From Lactarius indigo (lineage: Eukaryota; Basidiomycota; Agaricomycetes; Russulales; Russulaceae): 64,000 bases of DNA. The first letter of the stretch is position 1. Each line of letters opens with the position of its first letter. Under the pieces are notes generated by a model that worked only from the letters and a program-made list of their open reading frames with translations, was not told where the DNA came from and ran no database searches. The stretch covers positions 124,001 through 188,000 of the forward strand of contig JAFKAC010000030.1 in the NCBI GenBank assembly GCA_025766275.1, written 5' to 3'. This document shows positions 10,970-21,720 of this stretch, one piece after another. Position numbers and translations under genes: made by a program.

Positions 10970-12600
10970 AAATATCTTGGACATCCATACATGTTAATAC
11001 CCTTTAGTATGTGCACATAATCTTGGACATATTGGTCCAGAACATGTCTGAGATATCTTGAACACCCATACATGTTTATACCCTCCAGTACACCTACTAT
11101 ATAATCTTGGACATATTGGTCCAAAGCATGTCCGAGATATCTTGGACACATATACATGTTAATACCCTCCAGTATGTGGACGTAATCTCGGACATATTGG
11201 TCTGAAGCATGTCCGAGATATCTTGGACACCCATACATGTTAATACCCTCCAGTATGTGGATGTAATCTCGGACATATTGGTCCAAAGCATGTCCGAGAT
11301 TTTTTGGACACCCATATATGTTTATACCCTCTAATATGTGGACATAATCTTGGACATATTGGTCCGAAGCATGTCCGAGATATCTCGGACACCCATACAT
11401 GTTAATACCCTCCAATACACCTGTATAATCTCGGACCTATTGGTCCGAAGCATGTCCGAGATATCTCAGACACCCATACATGTTAATACCCTCCAGTATG
11501 TGGATGTAATCTCGGACATATTGGTCCGAAGCATGTCCGAGATTTTTTGGACACCCATACATTTTTATACCCTCTAATATGTGGATGTAATCTCGGACAT
11601 ATTGGTCCGAAGCATGTCCAAGATTTTTTGGACACCCATACATGTTAATACCCTCTAATATGTGGACATAATCTCAGACATATTGGTCCAAAGCATGTCC
11701 GAGATATCTCGGACACCCATACATGTTAATACCCTCCAGTATGTGCACATAATCTCGGACATATTGGTCCGAACCATGTCCGAGATATCTCAGACACCCA
11801 TAAATGTTTATACCCTCCAGTATATCATGATGGACATAATCTTGGACATATTGGTCCAAAGCATGTCCAAGATATCTTGGACACCCATACATGTTAATAC
11901 CCTCCTGTATGTGGATGTAATCTTGGACATATTGGTCCGAAGCATGTCTGAGAATTTTTGGACACCCATACATGTTTATACCCTCCAGTACACCTACTAT
12001 ATAATCTTGGACATATTGGTCCGAAGCATGTCTGAGATATCTCGGACACCCATACATGTTAATACCCTCCAATACACCTATATAATCTCGGACCTATTGG
12101 TCCGTAACATGTCCGAGATATCTCGGACACCCATACATGTTAATACCCTCCTGTATGTGGATGTAATCTCGGACATATTGGTCCAAAGCATGTCCGAGAT
12201 TTTTGGACACCCATACATGTTTATACCCTCTAGTACACCTATATAATCTCGGACCTATTGGTCCGTAACATGTCCGAGATATCTTGGACACATATACATG
12301 TTAATACCCTCCAGTATGTGGATGTAATCTCGGACATATTGGTCCGAAGCATGTCCGAGATTTTTTGGACACCCATACATGTTTATACCCTCTAATATGT
12401 GGACATAATCTTGGACATATTGGTCCGAAGCATGTCCGAGATATCTCGGACACCCATACATGTTAATACCCTCCAATACACCTATATAATCTCGGACCTA
12501 TTGGTCTGTAAAATGTCCAAGATATCTCGGACACCCATACATGTTAATACCCTCCAGTATGTGAACATAACCTCGGACATATTGGTCCAGTACATGTCCG
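10970..12600 (-). repeat. FB1 right array of 81-bp repeats (inverted)
   Basis: The same unit as the left array but on the opposite strand (CCATACATGTTAATACCCTC), about 20 copies. From 12600 to 12740 there are shorter divergent repeats, such as ATACATTCTCGGA and variants, followed by the right terminal repeat. Confidence 0.92.
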
Positions 12601-12885
12601 AGGTATCTTCACCATCTGGCCAAGATACATTCTCAGACATGGTTCTTAGCCATCTGTCTGAGATACATTCTCGGATGTGGTTCTTAACTATCTGTCCAAG
12701 ATATGTTCTCGGACTCGGAGATATTTATACATTTTGTCCGTCCGAGCTGATGTCGGTTGACTCATGAGTCTTGGGAGATTCTTTGCTGTCGGCCGACGTC
12801 GGCTGGCCCATGACATATCAAAGATTCTCACCATCGGTTGACCCATCAGTTATGGAAGTCATGCCGGATCATTGGCTGGTTGGGT

Positions 12886-13179
12886 GGCGAAGGGATTTCA
12901 GCAGGTGTGGGGGAGGGACTTTACAAAAACCACCTCCCCCACAGCACGCCTTGAGTCCTTCCGCGCGATCCTACATATCGCTGCATCGAACGGCTGGCGC
13001 TTAGAACAATATGACGTGAAGACCGCTTTTCTATACGGAGTTCTGCCGGAGGAGGAAACCCAATACATGGAACAACCCTCCGACTTCATTGAATCCGGCA
13101 AGGAGACGCACGTCTGGAAGCTCAAGCGCAGTCTGTACGGAATGAAACAGTCGTCACGCATATGGAACAAGACCCTCCA
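12886..13179 (+). pseudogene. pol: Copia-1 RT, middle part
   Basis: It continues from 8154 after FB1. The frame AKGFQQ, then DVKTAFLYG and LKRSLYGMKQ, is the standard Copia RT core, up to WNKTLH where a solo LTR interrupts it. The segment is in frame with 4751-8154 because FB1 plus one TSD copy is 4731 bp, a multiple of three. Confidence 0.88.
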
Positions 13180-13758
13180 TGTTATGATCCGACGCTTCGG
13201 ACCTAAGTCACAGTATGTCTCCCTCTTGTTTTCCCCTTCTGTACTATACCTTGTTACCAAAGGAGCTACTGTTACTAGTGGCGCTGTTCCTTTGCTTCTG
13301 AACTTCTGTTTACTCCGTTTAGTCTCTTTGATATTGTGTGGACTTGTGTTCATGTTGTTTGGAACCCTGTCCTATATAAACCTGTACCATAGACTGTAGG
13401 AAGCCAGACTTGGCTTCGTTTGCAATCTAGCAACCTCGCCTCCATACTTTGGTGTGACCTCGTCTTATCCCTCTCTTCTTGTGCACCCCCTACCTCAGTC
13501 CCTAACCAGGACACTTCGAAGTCTTTGCAGTTGAACTATATCAACGCGTTACACCTGTTATACTCTGTGCACTAGCAAGATCAAGTGTAGAGAAGTGTTA
13601 GACACTTTGGACGAGGAGTCCTACATTACAGAGTAGTGCTGCACCTTGTGCCACACTTTTATCACTCGTATTTCATAGCAATAAGACAACAGAGGTCTTC
13701 GCTTGATACTTGTGTGATTCAGAACCTCTAGAACCCACGCCCCTGCTAGGGCGTAACA
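13180..13758 (+). repeat. Solo LTR (579 bp) in the Copia-1 RT
   Basis: It starts TGTTATGATCC and ends GGGCGTAACA, with a 5-bp TSD CTCCA (13175-13179 and 13759-13763). A TATA-like TATATAAA lies near 13372. Removing it with one TSD copy joins LH to EAFIEWGFER, restoring Copia RT. The ends resemble Gypsy-D type LTRs (TGTTACG to GCGTTACA), but no internal region is present. Confidence 0.9.
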
Positions 13759-13763
13759 CTCCA

Positions 13764-14883
13764 CGAAGCATTCATCGAATGGGGGTTCGAAAGATTCGAA
13801 TGCGAGTGGTGTGTTTACTCGCGTCGCACCGATGAGGGTATCACCGTTGTAGCCGTACATGTTGACGACATGATAGCGGCATCGTCTAGTGATGCTGAAG
13901 CAGCCCAGTTCCACGCTGACCTCCAGTCGAAATGGCAGATAACAGCGCTTGGGGAGCCCAAACTCGTAGTTGGGATCGCACTGGAGCGAAACTTGGAATG
14001 CGGAACAATCTCACTCAGCCAAACCGCGTTGATTGACAAGATCATAACTACTTATGGTCAGACCGACGCCAAGCCCGCTAGCACGCCTATGGTACACGGC
14101 GCGCAGCTTACACGCCCCACTCCCCAGGAACCAATAGATGAGGGGGAGCAGGAACGACTTGCGTCTCTCCCATATCGCTCATTGGTTGGCTCGCTGATGT
14201 ACGTTGCTTGCGGCACTCGTCCAGACATTGCATTCACAGTCAGTAAACTCTTGGGTTTTGTCGACTGCTACCATGAAGTCCACTGGCGTGCGGCACTCCG
14301 GGTAGTACGCTACCTGAAGGGAACGCGTGACTTCGTGCTGAGACTTGGGGGTCTTGACTCCGCTCCTTCCTTACTTGGTTACAGTGACTCAGATTATGCG
14401 AACGATCCCGGACCACATGGGCGGCGATCCGTCAGCGGTTACTGTTTCAGCCTTGGGAGCGGCATGATTTCTTGGTCCTCAAAGAAACAGCATACAATTG
14501 CGGACTCCACCTGCGCCGCCGAGTATATGGCAGCATCTGAAGCCGGACACGAACTAATATGGCTCAGGAGTCTACTTGGAGAGCTCGGCTACAAACCTGC
14601 GCAGGCTACCCCACTCTTATGCGACAATACTGCTGCTGTGCTACTGTGCGGGGACCAAGCCTTTCACAACCGAGCCAAGCATCTCAATGTGCGATATCAT
14701 TGGATACGAGAGCACGTTGATGAAGGAAGAATCATCGTGGCCCAGATTCTGACAACAGATAACGTCGCGGATATTCTAACGAAGCCGCTTCCAGGGCCAC
14801 TATTCTTCCACCTTCGTGGCTGCTTGGGCCTACATCAGGTTTTGGAGAAGGACTTGACAGCACTGAATCAGAGTTCGCGCTGA
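13764..14883 (+). pseudogene. pol: Copia-1 RT C-terminus and RNase H
   Basis: It begins EAFIEWGFER after the solo LTR. It then has the RT catalytic box as VHVDDM near 13858, in the variant form VDD of the usual YVDD. The Copia RNase H follows, with YSDSDYAND near 14384, STCAAEYMAASEA near 14508 and LLCDNTAAV near 14617. The stop is at 14881-14883. This part has no nonsense codon. It reads in a different frame from the RT segment at 12886 only because the inserted LTR plus TSD is 584 bp. Confidence 0.88.
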
Positions 14884-14890
14884 GGGGGAG

Positions 14891-15192
14891 TGTAGAAGTT
14901 TCTGGAAATGGGCGATGATCCCCGCTGATGAAACAGGGGAATTACGAATTTACCCTTACGAGTCTTTGGCATGCATAAACGGAAAATACCTTATATAGTC
15001 GATTACATGCTTGTATGCGCCCTCAGCTCGTTGCTCCGGCACGCTGAGGGAGTAAGTGACTTTACTCATACTTTACCTACCGACACCTAACTGACTCCAA
15101 ACCGTAGTAGCGACTCTTGTTAGGTACGGTATCATAATCCCAGCTCGTTGCTCCAGCACGCTGAGGGATAGCGACTCTTGTTAGATCTTAAA
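14891..15192 (+). repeat. Copia-1 3' LTR
   Basis: 302 bp, preceded by the purine tract GAGGGGGAG and followed by the TSD CCTCC. Near-identical to 4317-4618. Confidence 0.92.
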
Positions 15193-15197
15193 CCTCC

Positions 15198-15476
15198 TTC
15201 TGTCCTACTGGTCAGCCCAGTGACACGTGACCTTTGGACTTAGGCCATCGAGCTCGTCCATTGCCACAGACTCAGTCACCTTATCACAAGGGGCTGTTAC
15301 AGACGGACCTTTCCCACCTTAGCACAGGGGGATTGTCGCAGACTCAGCTACCTCAGAGCAGGAGCTGTTACAGAAGACCTTAGGAGTCCTTCCACTCAGT
15401 GGGGGTCCGACTCAGAGTCCTTTGCCTCAGGCAGGATCTGTTACAGAACGACGCACGCCCCCACAGAGGCGTGACA
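15198..15476 (+). repeat. Solo LTR of the cyclin-element family, second part
   Basis: It continues the LTR broken at 4316 and ends GAGGCGTGACA. It is followed by TCTGG, the TSD shared with 3842-3846. With the first part it totals about 749 bp, against 739 bp in the complete element. Confidence 0.9.
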
Positions 15477-15481
15477 TCTGG

Positions 15482-16320
15482 GGCGCCTGGGGGCATAAGC
15501 AGCAATTGACTTTTGCAGGAAAAGGCACAGGTGATACTCCAGCACATAGAATATGCGGAGCGGGTTGGTGTACTGGTTGAGGTAGAAGTGGAAAGCGTCG
15601 CGACGTGCCATGACGTACAAGGGGCAGTGTAGGATTTGGTGATTGAATGAGTTCGCCACCTTGCACGCTGGGCATAGGGAATCGCTTAGCGGGAGGTCAG
15701 GACGGTGTGATAGGGTGTAGTCGGATGTGAATGAGTGGAGTGTTGCGAGTTGCATAGCAGTGGCATGCGCGCGACGGTTAATGTGCACATAGTCATCACT
15801 GGGCTTTTTGGGGGGTATGGCGGCCAGCCATAGGGGGTGGTTACGACCATCTGGTGGTCTGGTGGTGTCAATAGAGTGTCTGTAGGCGTGGGGACGGTGT
15901 GGTTTGGATATAGTGGTATGCCAGTCCGCCGCCCATGAGCGAAAGGCGGCGCCTCTGAGTTGTTTCCGTACCCATGTAACAGAACGGATTGGCTGGGTGG
16001 TGGAAGGGGATGGGTGTTGGCATGCCTTGAGTGCTGCTTTGTGGGCGCGGGAATCTGGAGCTCTCTTCTGGTCAACTGGCGACCACACAAGGGTGATCCT
16101 TGTGTCCCTAGGCTGTGCAAAGAAAGAAGTGAGAGCGCGGTGCCATGCGAGCACCTCCTTCTGATTATCGTATGAGTGGTAAGACGTAATATGAGCCAAA
16201 GCAGACTCATTGTGGGATAGTATGTAAATGGATTTGGGAGCCGCATGTGAGTACTCAGCTAGGATGAACTCCGCCGTTTTGGCTAGGCTGAACAGCGCTA
16301 CATCATTGTCTTCCACCTCC
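15482..16320 (-). pseudogene. LINE RNase H domain and C-terminal zinc motif
   Basis: Read on minus from 16320, this frame starts at MEVEDNDVALFSLAKTAEFIL and has the RNase H features AEF, then SIYILSHNESAL and a following VWSPVDQKRAPDSRAH. A C-terminal CPAC-X-HX4C motif (LCPACKVANSFNHQILHC) is typical of fungal LINE ORF2 proteins. It is the direct continuation of the plus-strand LINE ending at 22936 (KGWAMG). Both breakpoints are bounded by GGTAT. The two halves now lie on opposite strands because of the inversion described in the findings. It ends at the solo LTR and finishes at about 3830. Confidence 0.85.
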
Positions 16321-16325
16321 ATACC

Positions 16326-16854
16326 TGTAACGTTGTCACGACATTAGCTCGACTTGAGCTCGAGAGAGGCGGTAACAACTTAGCGAAAGGTTCTTGCTGA
16401 CACGACAACACAAAGGTCCGTGCTCCTGCCTTGGTGAATACTCAAAGGTACACCAGCAAGACTCGACAACTTGTCACAAACGAAGTTGGACTCGAAAGGT
16501 TCTTAGGGTAGACGTGAAGAAAGAAAGGAAACAAGTGACGATTCAAGAAGACCAAGATGGCATATCTTGGTCTTCACAAGCAATCTTAAATACATATCCA
16601 GCAGGCTTTGAAGCGCTGCTATGAGGCACCGTAAAGTAGCGTCCAACGTATCGCAGAAACAACTCAAACCCTAATACTACTAGTACCCGTACTAGTGGCG
16701 TTGGTCATCAGTCAGCTATCGTACCATATCTCCTATCGCACTACCGTATCACCGTAGGTAAGTCTGCAACTAATCTACCTTACCGCCATAGTTGCAACCG
16801 GTACAGTAAGGGTCCCCCGTCGTACTATCAGTCCCTCCGAGTCGAAACGTGACA
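16326..16854 (-). repeat. Gypsy-B type LTR, minus orientation (inversion breakpoint 1)
   Basis: 529 bp, the same length as and near-identical to 22937-23465 and 43463-43991. On minus it starts TGTCACGTTTCG and ends ACGTTACA. Its left flank (16321-16325, rc GGTAT) matches the base run before 22937. Its right flank (16855-16859, rc CAGCT) matches the bases after 43991. Neither flank matches the other flank of the same LTR, so this LTR is a recombinant. Confidence 0.92.
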
Positions 16855-16965
16855 AGCTGGCAAAACTACATGATACGTGGCATATGAGCTGGCAAGAGAA
16901 CTGAAATGCTGGCAATCGATCGCTGACGAGTCAAAGCGTGACCGTGATGTCACGTGGGTGTGACA
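16855..16965 (-). repeat. First 111 bp of the Gypsy-C 5' LTR (relocated by inversion)
   Basis: On minus it starts TGTCACACCCACGTG and runs to CAGCT. The LTR of Gypsy-C resumes at 43997, after the CAGCT that follows Gypsy-B. Together they make an LTR of about 343 bp ending CTGTGACA. The outer flank (16966-16970, rc CCGAG) is the predicted TSD of Gypsy-C; its partner lies beyond the window. Confidence 0.75.
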
Positions 16966-18793
16966 CTCGGACATATTGGTCCAAAGCATGTCCAAGATAT
17001 CTCAGACACCCATACATGTTAATACCCTCCAATACACCTATATAATCTTGGACCTATTGGTCCGTAACATGTCTGAGATATCTTGGACACCCATACATGT
17101 TAATACCCTCTAATATGTGGACACAATCTCGGACATATTGGTCCGAAGCATGTTCGAGATATCTCAGACACCCATACATGTTAATACCCTCCAGTATGTG
17201 GATGTAATCTTGGACAAATTGGTCCGAAGCATGTCCGAGATTTTTTGGACACCCATACATGTTTATACCCTCTAATATGTGGATGTAATCTCGGACATAT
17301 TGGTCTGAAGCATGTCCGAGATATCTTGGACACCCATACATGTTTATACCCTCCAGTACACCTATATAGTCTTGGACCTATTGGTCCAAAGCATGTCCAA
17401 GATTTTTTGGACACCCATACATGTTAATACCCTCTAATATGTCATGTTTCGACTTGTATGACCCGGACCCTTACTGTACCGGTTGCAACTACGGTGGTAA
17501 GGTAGATTAGTTGCGGACTTACGATAGGCGATACGAGTACGATAGGAGATTACGCGTTGATTGCTGACTGAGGACTACGCCACTAATACTAGCAGTAGTA
17601 GTATTAGGGTTCGAGCTACTTACGCGACACGTTGGACGCTACGATACTGTGACTCATAGCAGCGCTTGAAAGCCTGCTTAACTTGTATTTAAACTGTGTT
17701 GTGAAGACCAAGATACGCCATCTTGGTCTTCTTGAATCGTCACTTAGTTCCTTTCTTATCTTCTTCTCACCTTTCGCCTTTGCTTCAAGACCTGCTCAAC
17801 TCCGTTCGTAATCAAGACATCAGCTTGCCAGTGTACCTTCGCGTATTCACTAAGGCAAGGACTTGGACCTACGCGTCTTCAAGTCAGCAGACCAATATAT
17901 CGCTAAGTTGTTATCGCCATTCGCGCTCAAGTCGAGCTAACGTCGTGACGACGTTACATAATATGTGGACGTAATCTTGGACATATTGGTCTGAAGCATG
18001 TCCAAGATATCTCAGACACCCATACATGTTAATACCCTCCAGTATGTGCACATAATCTCAGACATATTGGTCCGAAGCATGTCCAAGATATCTCAGACAC
18101 CCATAAATGTTTATACCCTCCAGTATATGGACATAATCTCGGACATATTGGTCCAAAGCATGTCCAAGATTTTTTGGACACCCATACATGTTTATACCCT
18201 CCAGTACACCTATATAATCTCGGACCTATTGGTCCGTAACATGTCTGAGATATCTTGGACACCCATACATGTTAATACCCTCTAATATGTGGACGTAATC
18301 TCGGACATATTGGTCCGAAGCATGTCCAAGATATCTCGGACACCCATACATGTTAATACCCTCCAGTATGTGGACGTAATCTCGGACATATTGGTCCAAA
18401 GCATGTCCAAGATATCTTGGACACCCATACATGTTTATACCCTCTGGCACACCCATATAATCTTGGATGTGCTCCTCCAGAACATGTGCAATTTCCTTGG
18501 ACCTGCAGATGTTTATACACCCCACTCCATTATACACATATGGTCTTGGAGTGCTTCCTTCAGTTCCATCTCTCCACTAATGATTTCTAGATATCTGAAA
18601 ATCCCTGTGCACTCCCATATCTACTCCTTCAGACCACAACTCCGGAGTAAATGTCTCCGAGCCGACATCGACTGGCCCATGAGTTTTGGAGGAATCTCCT
18701 GCGTCGGCTGACATTGGCTGGCCCATGACATATGTAAGACTCTCACCATCGGTTGGCCCATCAGTTATGGAAGTCATGGCAGATAATTATGTG
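16966..18793 (-). mobile_element. FB3, one half of a foldback element of the FB1 subfamily
   Basis: On minus it begins at 18793 with CACATAATTATCTGCC, the same terminus as FB1 and FB2. The terminal region (18530-18793) is almost identical to the FB1 left end at 8155-8420, and 81-bp units like those of FB1 follow. The array is cut at 16966 by Gypsy-C and at 17440-17958 by a solo LTR. The other half is not in the window. The base run next to its end is AACAACA (18794-18800), the predicted 7-bp TSD, which overlaps the A of the DUF6535 start codon. Confidence 0.85.
17440..17958 (+). repeat. Solo LTR (519 bp) in FB3
   Basis: It starts TGTCATGTTTCG and ends ACGTTACA, with a 5-bp TSD TAATA (17435-17439 and 17959-17963). 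It is a divergent member of the Gypsy-B LTR family: it has the same GTACCGGTTGCAACTA block and the same AAGACCAAGAT to ATCTTGGTCTT inverted pair. Confidence 0.9.
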
Positions 18794-18799
18794 AACAAC

Positions 18800-18854
18800 A
18801 TGTCGTGGGCTCCTCACGAGGCAACCGACCTACCCAATGTAGGATCTGGTATAG
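18800..18854 (+). CDS. DUF6535 gene exon 1 (displaced to the plus strand)
   Basis: An ATG at 18800 opens MSWAPHEATDLPNVGSG. Two phase-1 donors fit: GTATAG at 18849 and GTGCAC at 18855. The acceptor TAG at 18913-18915 is followed by GTGACTACCC, the same bases that begin exon 2 at 3501. Joining exon 1 in phase 1 to exon 2 gives GSG then DYPPQSV with no frame conflict. The acceptor segment is the LINE TSD. This exon was on minus with the others before the inversion. I cannot choose between the two donors. Confidence 0.7.
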
Positions 18855-18925
18855 GTGCACTACTTCCACGTGGCCCTGTCTTCACTGTTCTCACCTACTC
18901 CTGCCGCCCAAATAGGTGACTACCC
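18855..18925 (+). other. DUF6535 intron 1 remnant and 5' LINE target-site duplication
   Basis: The intron runs from one of the donors to AAATAG. The 13-mer TAGGTGACTACCC at 18913-18925 repeats rc 3492-3504, so this is the upstream LINE TSD. The intron acceptor is duplicated, once here and once next to the poly-A tail. Confidence 0.75.
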
Positions 18926-19463
18926 TAATAGAGTGCCTTAGCAAACTACTCGAGAAAATCATGGCCAAGCGTATCACATATTGCATGGACAAGTATTCAC
19001 TCATGCCCACAACCCAGTTTGGCACAAGAGCCTTTTCGTTGACCATTGACGCTGGCCTCACCCTTGTCCATGATGTACAGTCTGCCTTCCACGCTAACTG
19101 GAAATGTGCAGCCCTACTCTTCGACATCAAGGGTTTCTTTGATCATGTCCACTCCGGACAACTGACAGCCACACTCCACAATCTAGGCTTCCCCCCACAG
19201 ATCTACAACTGGGTGGCATCCTTCCTCAACAGGTGACAGGTCAAAATGTCGTTCAACGGCACCACTGACACATCCCGACCCCAGCCAATCGGTACACTGC
19301 AAGGGTCACCGATATCACCTATCCTCTCAGCCATCTACACGTCCACCCTTCTCAAACTTGCTCTGACACACACTAACACCACCTTGGGTATGTATGTGGA
19401 TGACAGGTTGTTATTCGCACATGGAAACACCTGGCAGGAGGTAAACACCACACTCAGGGAATG
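18926..19463 (+). pseudogene. LINE reverse transcriptase, first part (5'-truncated)
   Basis: The LINE starts inside its RT domain: LIECLSKLLEKIMAKRITYCMD, then ALLFDIKGFFDHV (RT motif with catalytic Asp), LQGSPISPILSAIYTS and the catalytic box MYVDDRLL near 19390. A TGA at 19234-19236 sits after SFLNR, before QVKMSF, where Arg is expected. There is no endonuclease domain, because insertion was 5'-truncated, as is common for LINEs. FB2 interrupts at 19463 after LRE. Confidence 0.85.
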
Positions 19464-19639
19464 CACATAATGATCTGCCATGAATTCCATAACTCATGGG
19501 CCATCCGACGGGAAGAACCCCTCATGACTCATGGGCCAACCGACGTCAGCTGATGCACAAAATTCTTCCAAAATTGATGGGCCAGCCAATGTCGGTTGAG
19601 GCTGCTTTGGTTCCAGAGCAATTTCCGAACTAGAGATTG

Positions 19640-20340
19640 TTATTGACTGATTCTGAAGACAGGAAAGTGGATTCCTATCCAGGATGCAATCCGGAAAGTA
19701 TTCTGGATTTCCGTCTATGTCCAGGAAACTGGATTTCTATGTGGGACAGAATCCGGAAAGTATTCTGGATTTCCATCTATGTCTAGGAAACTGAATTCCT
19801 ATCCAGGATGCAATCTGGAAAATACTCCGGATTTCCATCTATGTCCAGGAAACTGGATTTCTAACCAGGACAGAATCCGGAAAGTATTCCAGATTTCTAT
19901 CTATGTCTAGGAAACTGGATCCCTATCTGGGACACAATCTGGAAAGTATTCTGGATTTCTGTCTATGTTCAGGAAACTGGATTCCTATCTAGGATAGAAT
20001 CCAAAAGTTACTCTGGATTTCCATCTGTGTCTAGGAAACTGGATTCCTATGTAGAATGCAATCCAGAAAATACACCAGATTTCTATCTACGTCCAGGAAA
20101 CTGGAAGTCTAACCAGGACAGAATCCAGAAAGTATTCTAGACTTCCTTCTATGTCCAGGAAACTGGATTCCTCTCTGGGACTGAATCTGGAAAGTACTCT
20201 GGATTTCTGTCTATGTCTAGGAACCTGGATTTCCATCTGCAAAGAGGACACTGGCTTCCTATCTACAACAGAATCTAGAAAACACTCCACATTTTCATCT
20301 GCAGACAGACAACTAGATTCCTATCTGAAATAGAATCCAG
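19640..20340 (+). repeat. FB2 left array of 62-bp repeats
   Basis: About 11 direct copies of a unit of roughly 62 bp built from GGAAAGTATTCTGGATTTCC, ATCTATGTCCAGGAAACTGG and ATTCCTATCCAGGACAGAAT. The right array (20630-21720) holds about 17 copies on the other strand. The spacer at 20340-20630 carries looser variants. Confidence 0.88.
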
Positions 20341-20629
20341 AACAAACTCTAGATCTGCATTTGTAGACAGGAAACTGGACTCCTATTAGGAACAGTGGAT
20401 TTATATCCATGAATTGGAATAGTCAATTTCCATCTTATCAGCAGACTCCTAGTAGATTTATAACTATAGGTGGGAACATAGATTTCTATCTACAAGTGAA
20501 AGCAGATTCCCATCTGTGGAAGAAAATATGGATTCTCATTTAAGAAAGAGTGTATGGTAGAGTAGATTCCCATTTCACAAAAGGGAACAGTGGATTTATA
20601 TACATAGGAGTAAGGGGATGATAGCACTT

Positions 20630-21720
20630 TCCACATTGTGTCCCAGATAGGAATCCAGTTTCTTGGACATAGACGGAAATCCAGAATACTTTCTGGATTC
20701 TATTCTAGTTAGACATCCAGTTTCCTGGACATAGATGAAAATCCAGAATACTTTCTGGATTGTGTCCCAGATAGGAATCCAGTCTTTTAAACATAGATGG
20801 AAATCCAGAATACTTTCCAGATGCTGTTCTAGTTAGACATCCAGTTTCCTAGACATAGACAGAAATCCGGAATACTTTCCGGATTCTATTCTGGTTAGAA
20901 ATCCAGTTTCCTGGACATAGATGGAAATCCAGAGTATTTTCTGGATTGCGTCCTAGATAGGAATCCAGTTTCCTAAACATAGATGGAAATCCAGAATACT
21001 TTCTGGATTCTGTCCCAGATAGAAATCCAGTTTCCTAAACATAGACAGAAATCCAGAATACTTTCCAGATTGTGTCCCAGATAGGAATCTAGTTTCCTAG
21101 ACATAGATAGAAACCTGGAATACTTTCCAGATTGTGTCCCAGATAGAAATCTAGTTTCCTGGACATAGATGGAAATCCGGAGTATTTTCCGGATTGCATC
21201 CTGGATAGGAATCCAGTTTCCTAAACATAGATGGAAATCCAGAGCACTTTCCAGATTGTGTCCCAGATAGGAATCCAGTTTCCTGGATATAGATGGAAAT
21301 CTGGAATACTTTCTGGATTCAGTCCTAGTTAGACATCCAGTTTCCTGGACATAGACGGAAATCCAGAATACTTTCCAGATTGTGTCCCAGATAGTAATCC
21401 AGTTTCCTGGACATAGATGGAAATCCTGCATACTTTCCGGATTGTGTCCCAGATAGGAATCCAGTTTCCTAGACATAGATAGAAATCTGGAATACTTTCC
21501 GGATTCTGTCCTGGTTAGAAATCCAGTTTCCTGGACATAGATGGAAATCCGGAGTATTTTCCAGATTGCATCCTGGATAGGAATTCAGTTTCCTAGACAT
21601 AGATGGAAATCCAGAATACTTTCCGGATTCTGTCCCACATAGAAATCCAGTTTCCTGGACATAGACGGAAATCCAGAATACTTTCCGGATTGCATCCTGG
21701 ATAGGAATCCACTTTCCTGT
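20630..21720 (-). repeat. FB2 right array of 62-bp repeats (inverted)
   Basis: Same unit as the left array, reverse complement, and longer than the left by several units. The asymmetry suggests unequal expansion after the foldback formed. Confidence 0.88.

Larger units (their letters stand above)
8155..12878. mobile_element. FB1, 4.7-kb foldback element with tandem-repeat arms
   Basis: It starts CACATAATGATCTGCC and ends GGATCATTGGCTG, which are inverted near-copies of one another, with a 7-bp TSD GTTGGGT (8148-8154 and 12879-12885). Excising it restores the Copia-1 RT frame exactly (KVRWV then AKGFQQ). Each arm has terminal inverted repeats with scattered CATGGGCCAGCCGA motifs, then an array of units of about 81 bp. 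Left and right arrays are inverted relative to each other around a spacer at about 10580-10970. It has no transposase. The 27-residue periodic frames on both strands come from the 81-bp period. Confidence 0.9.
4317..15192 (+). mobile_element. Copia-1, full-length Copia element, defective
   Basis: LTRs of 302 bp lie at 4317-4618 and 14891-15192, with a 5-bp TSD CCTCC (4312-4316 and 15193-15197). The primer site GGTTATGGGCCC starts directly after the 5' LTR at 4619, and a purine tract GAGGGGGAG precedes the 3' LTR. The domain order is Gag, protease, integrase, RT, RNase H, which defines Copia. The body is interrupted by FB1 (8155-12878) and a solo LTR (13180-13758), and two in-frame TGA codons break the ORF. 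The element sits inside a solo LTR, so it is younger than that LTR. Confidence 0.93.

Noticed and set aside
8411..12491. Many open frames on both strands with a 27-residue periodic peptide (MYGCPRYLGHASDQYV and its reverse-strand partner)
   Set aside because: They follow from an 81-bp tandem unit divisible by three, appear equally on both strands and are broken at random. No start context or conserved product.
8500..12600. CRISPR-like appearance of the short palindromic repeats
   Set aside because: The whole 81-bp unit repeats, with no unique spacers, in a eukaryotic foldback element with TSDs.
13180..13399. Apparent continuation of the Copia-1 RT frame past 13179 (MIRRFGPKSQY)
   Set aside because: This is LTR sequence read in frame. 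The TSD CTCCA and the restored LH-EAFIEWGF join show the true border.
16326..16854. Simple solo LTR at this place
   Set aside because: Its two flanks (GGTAT and CAGCT on minus) do not match each other. Each matches a different distant site, so it is an inversion breakpoint.
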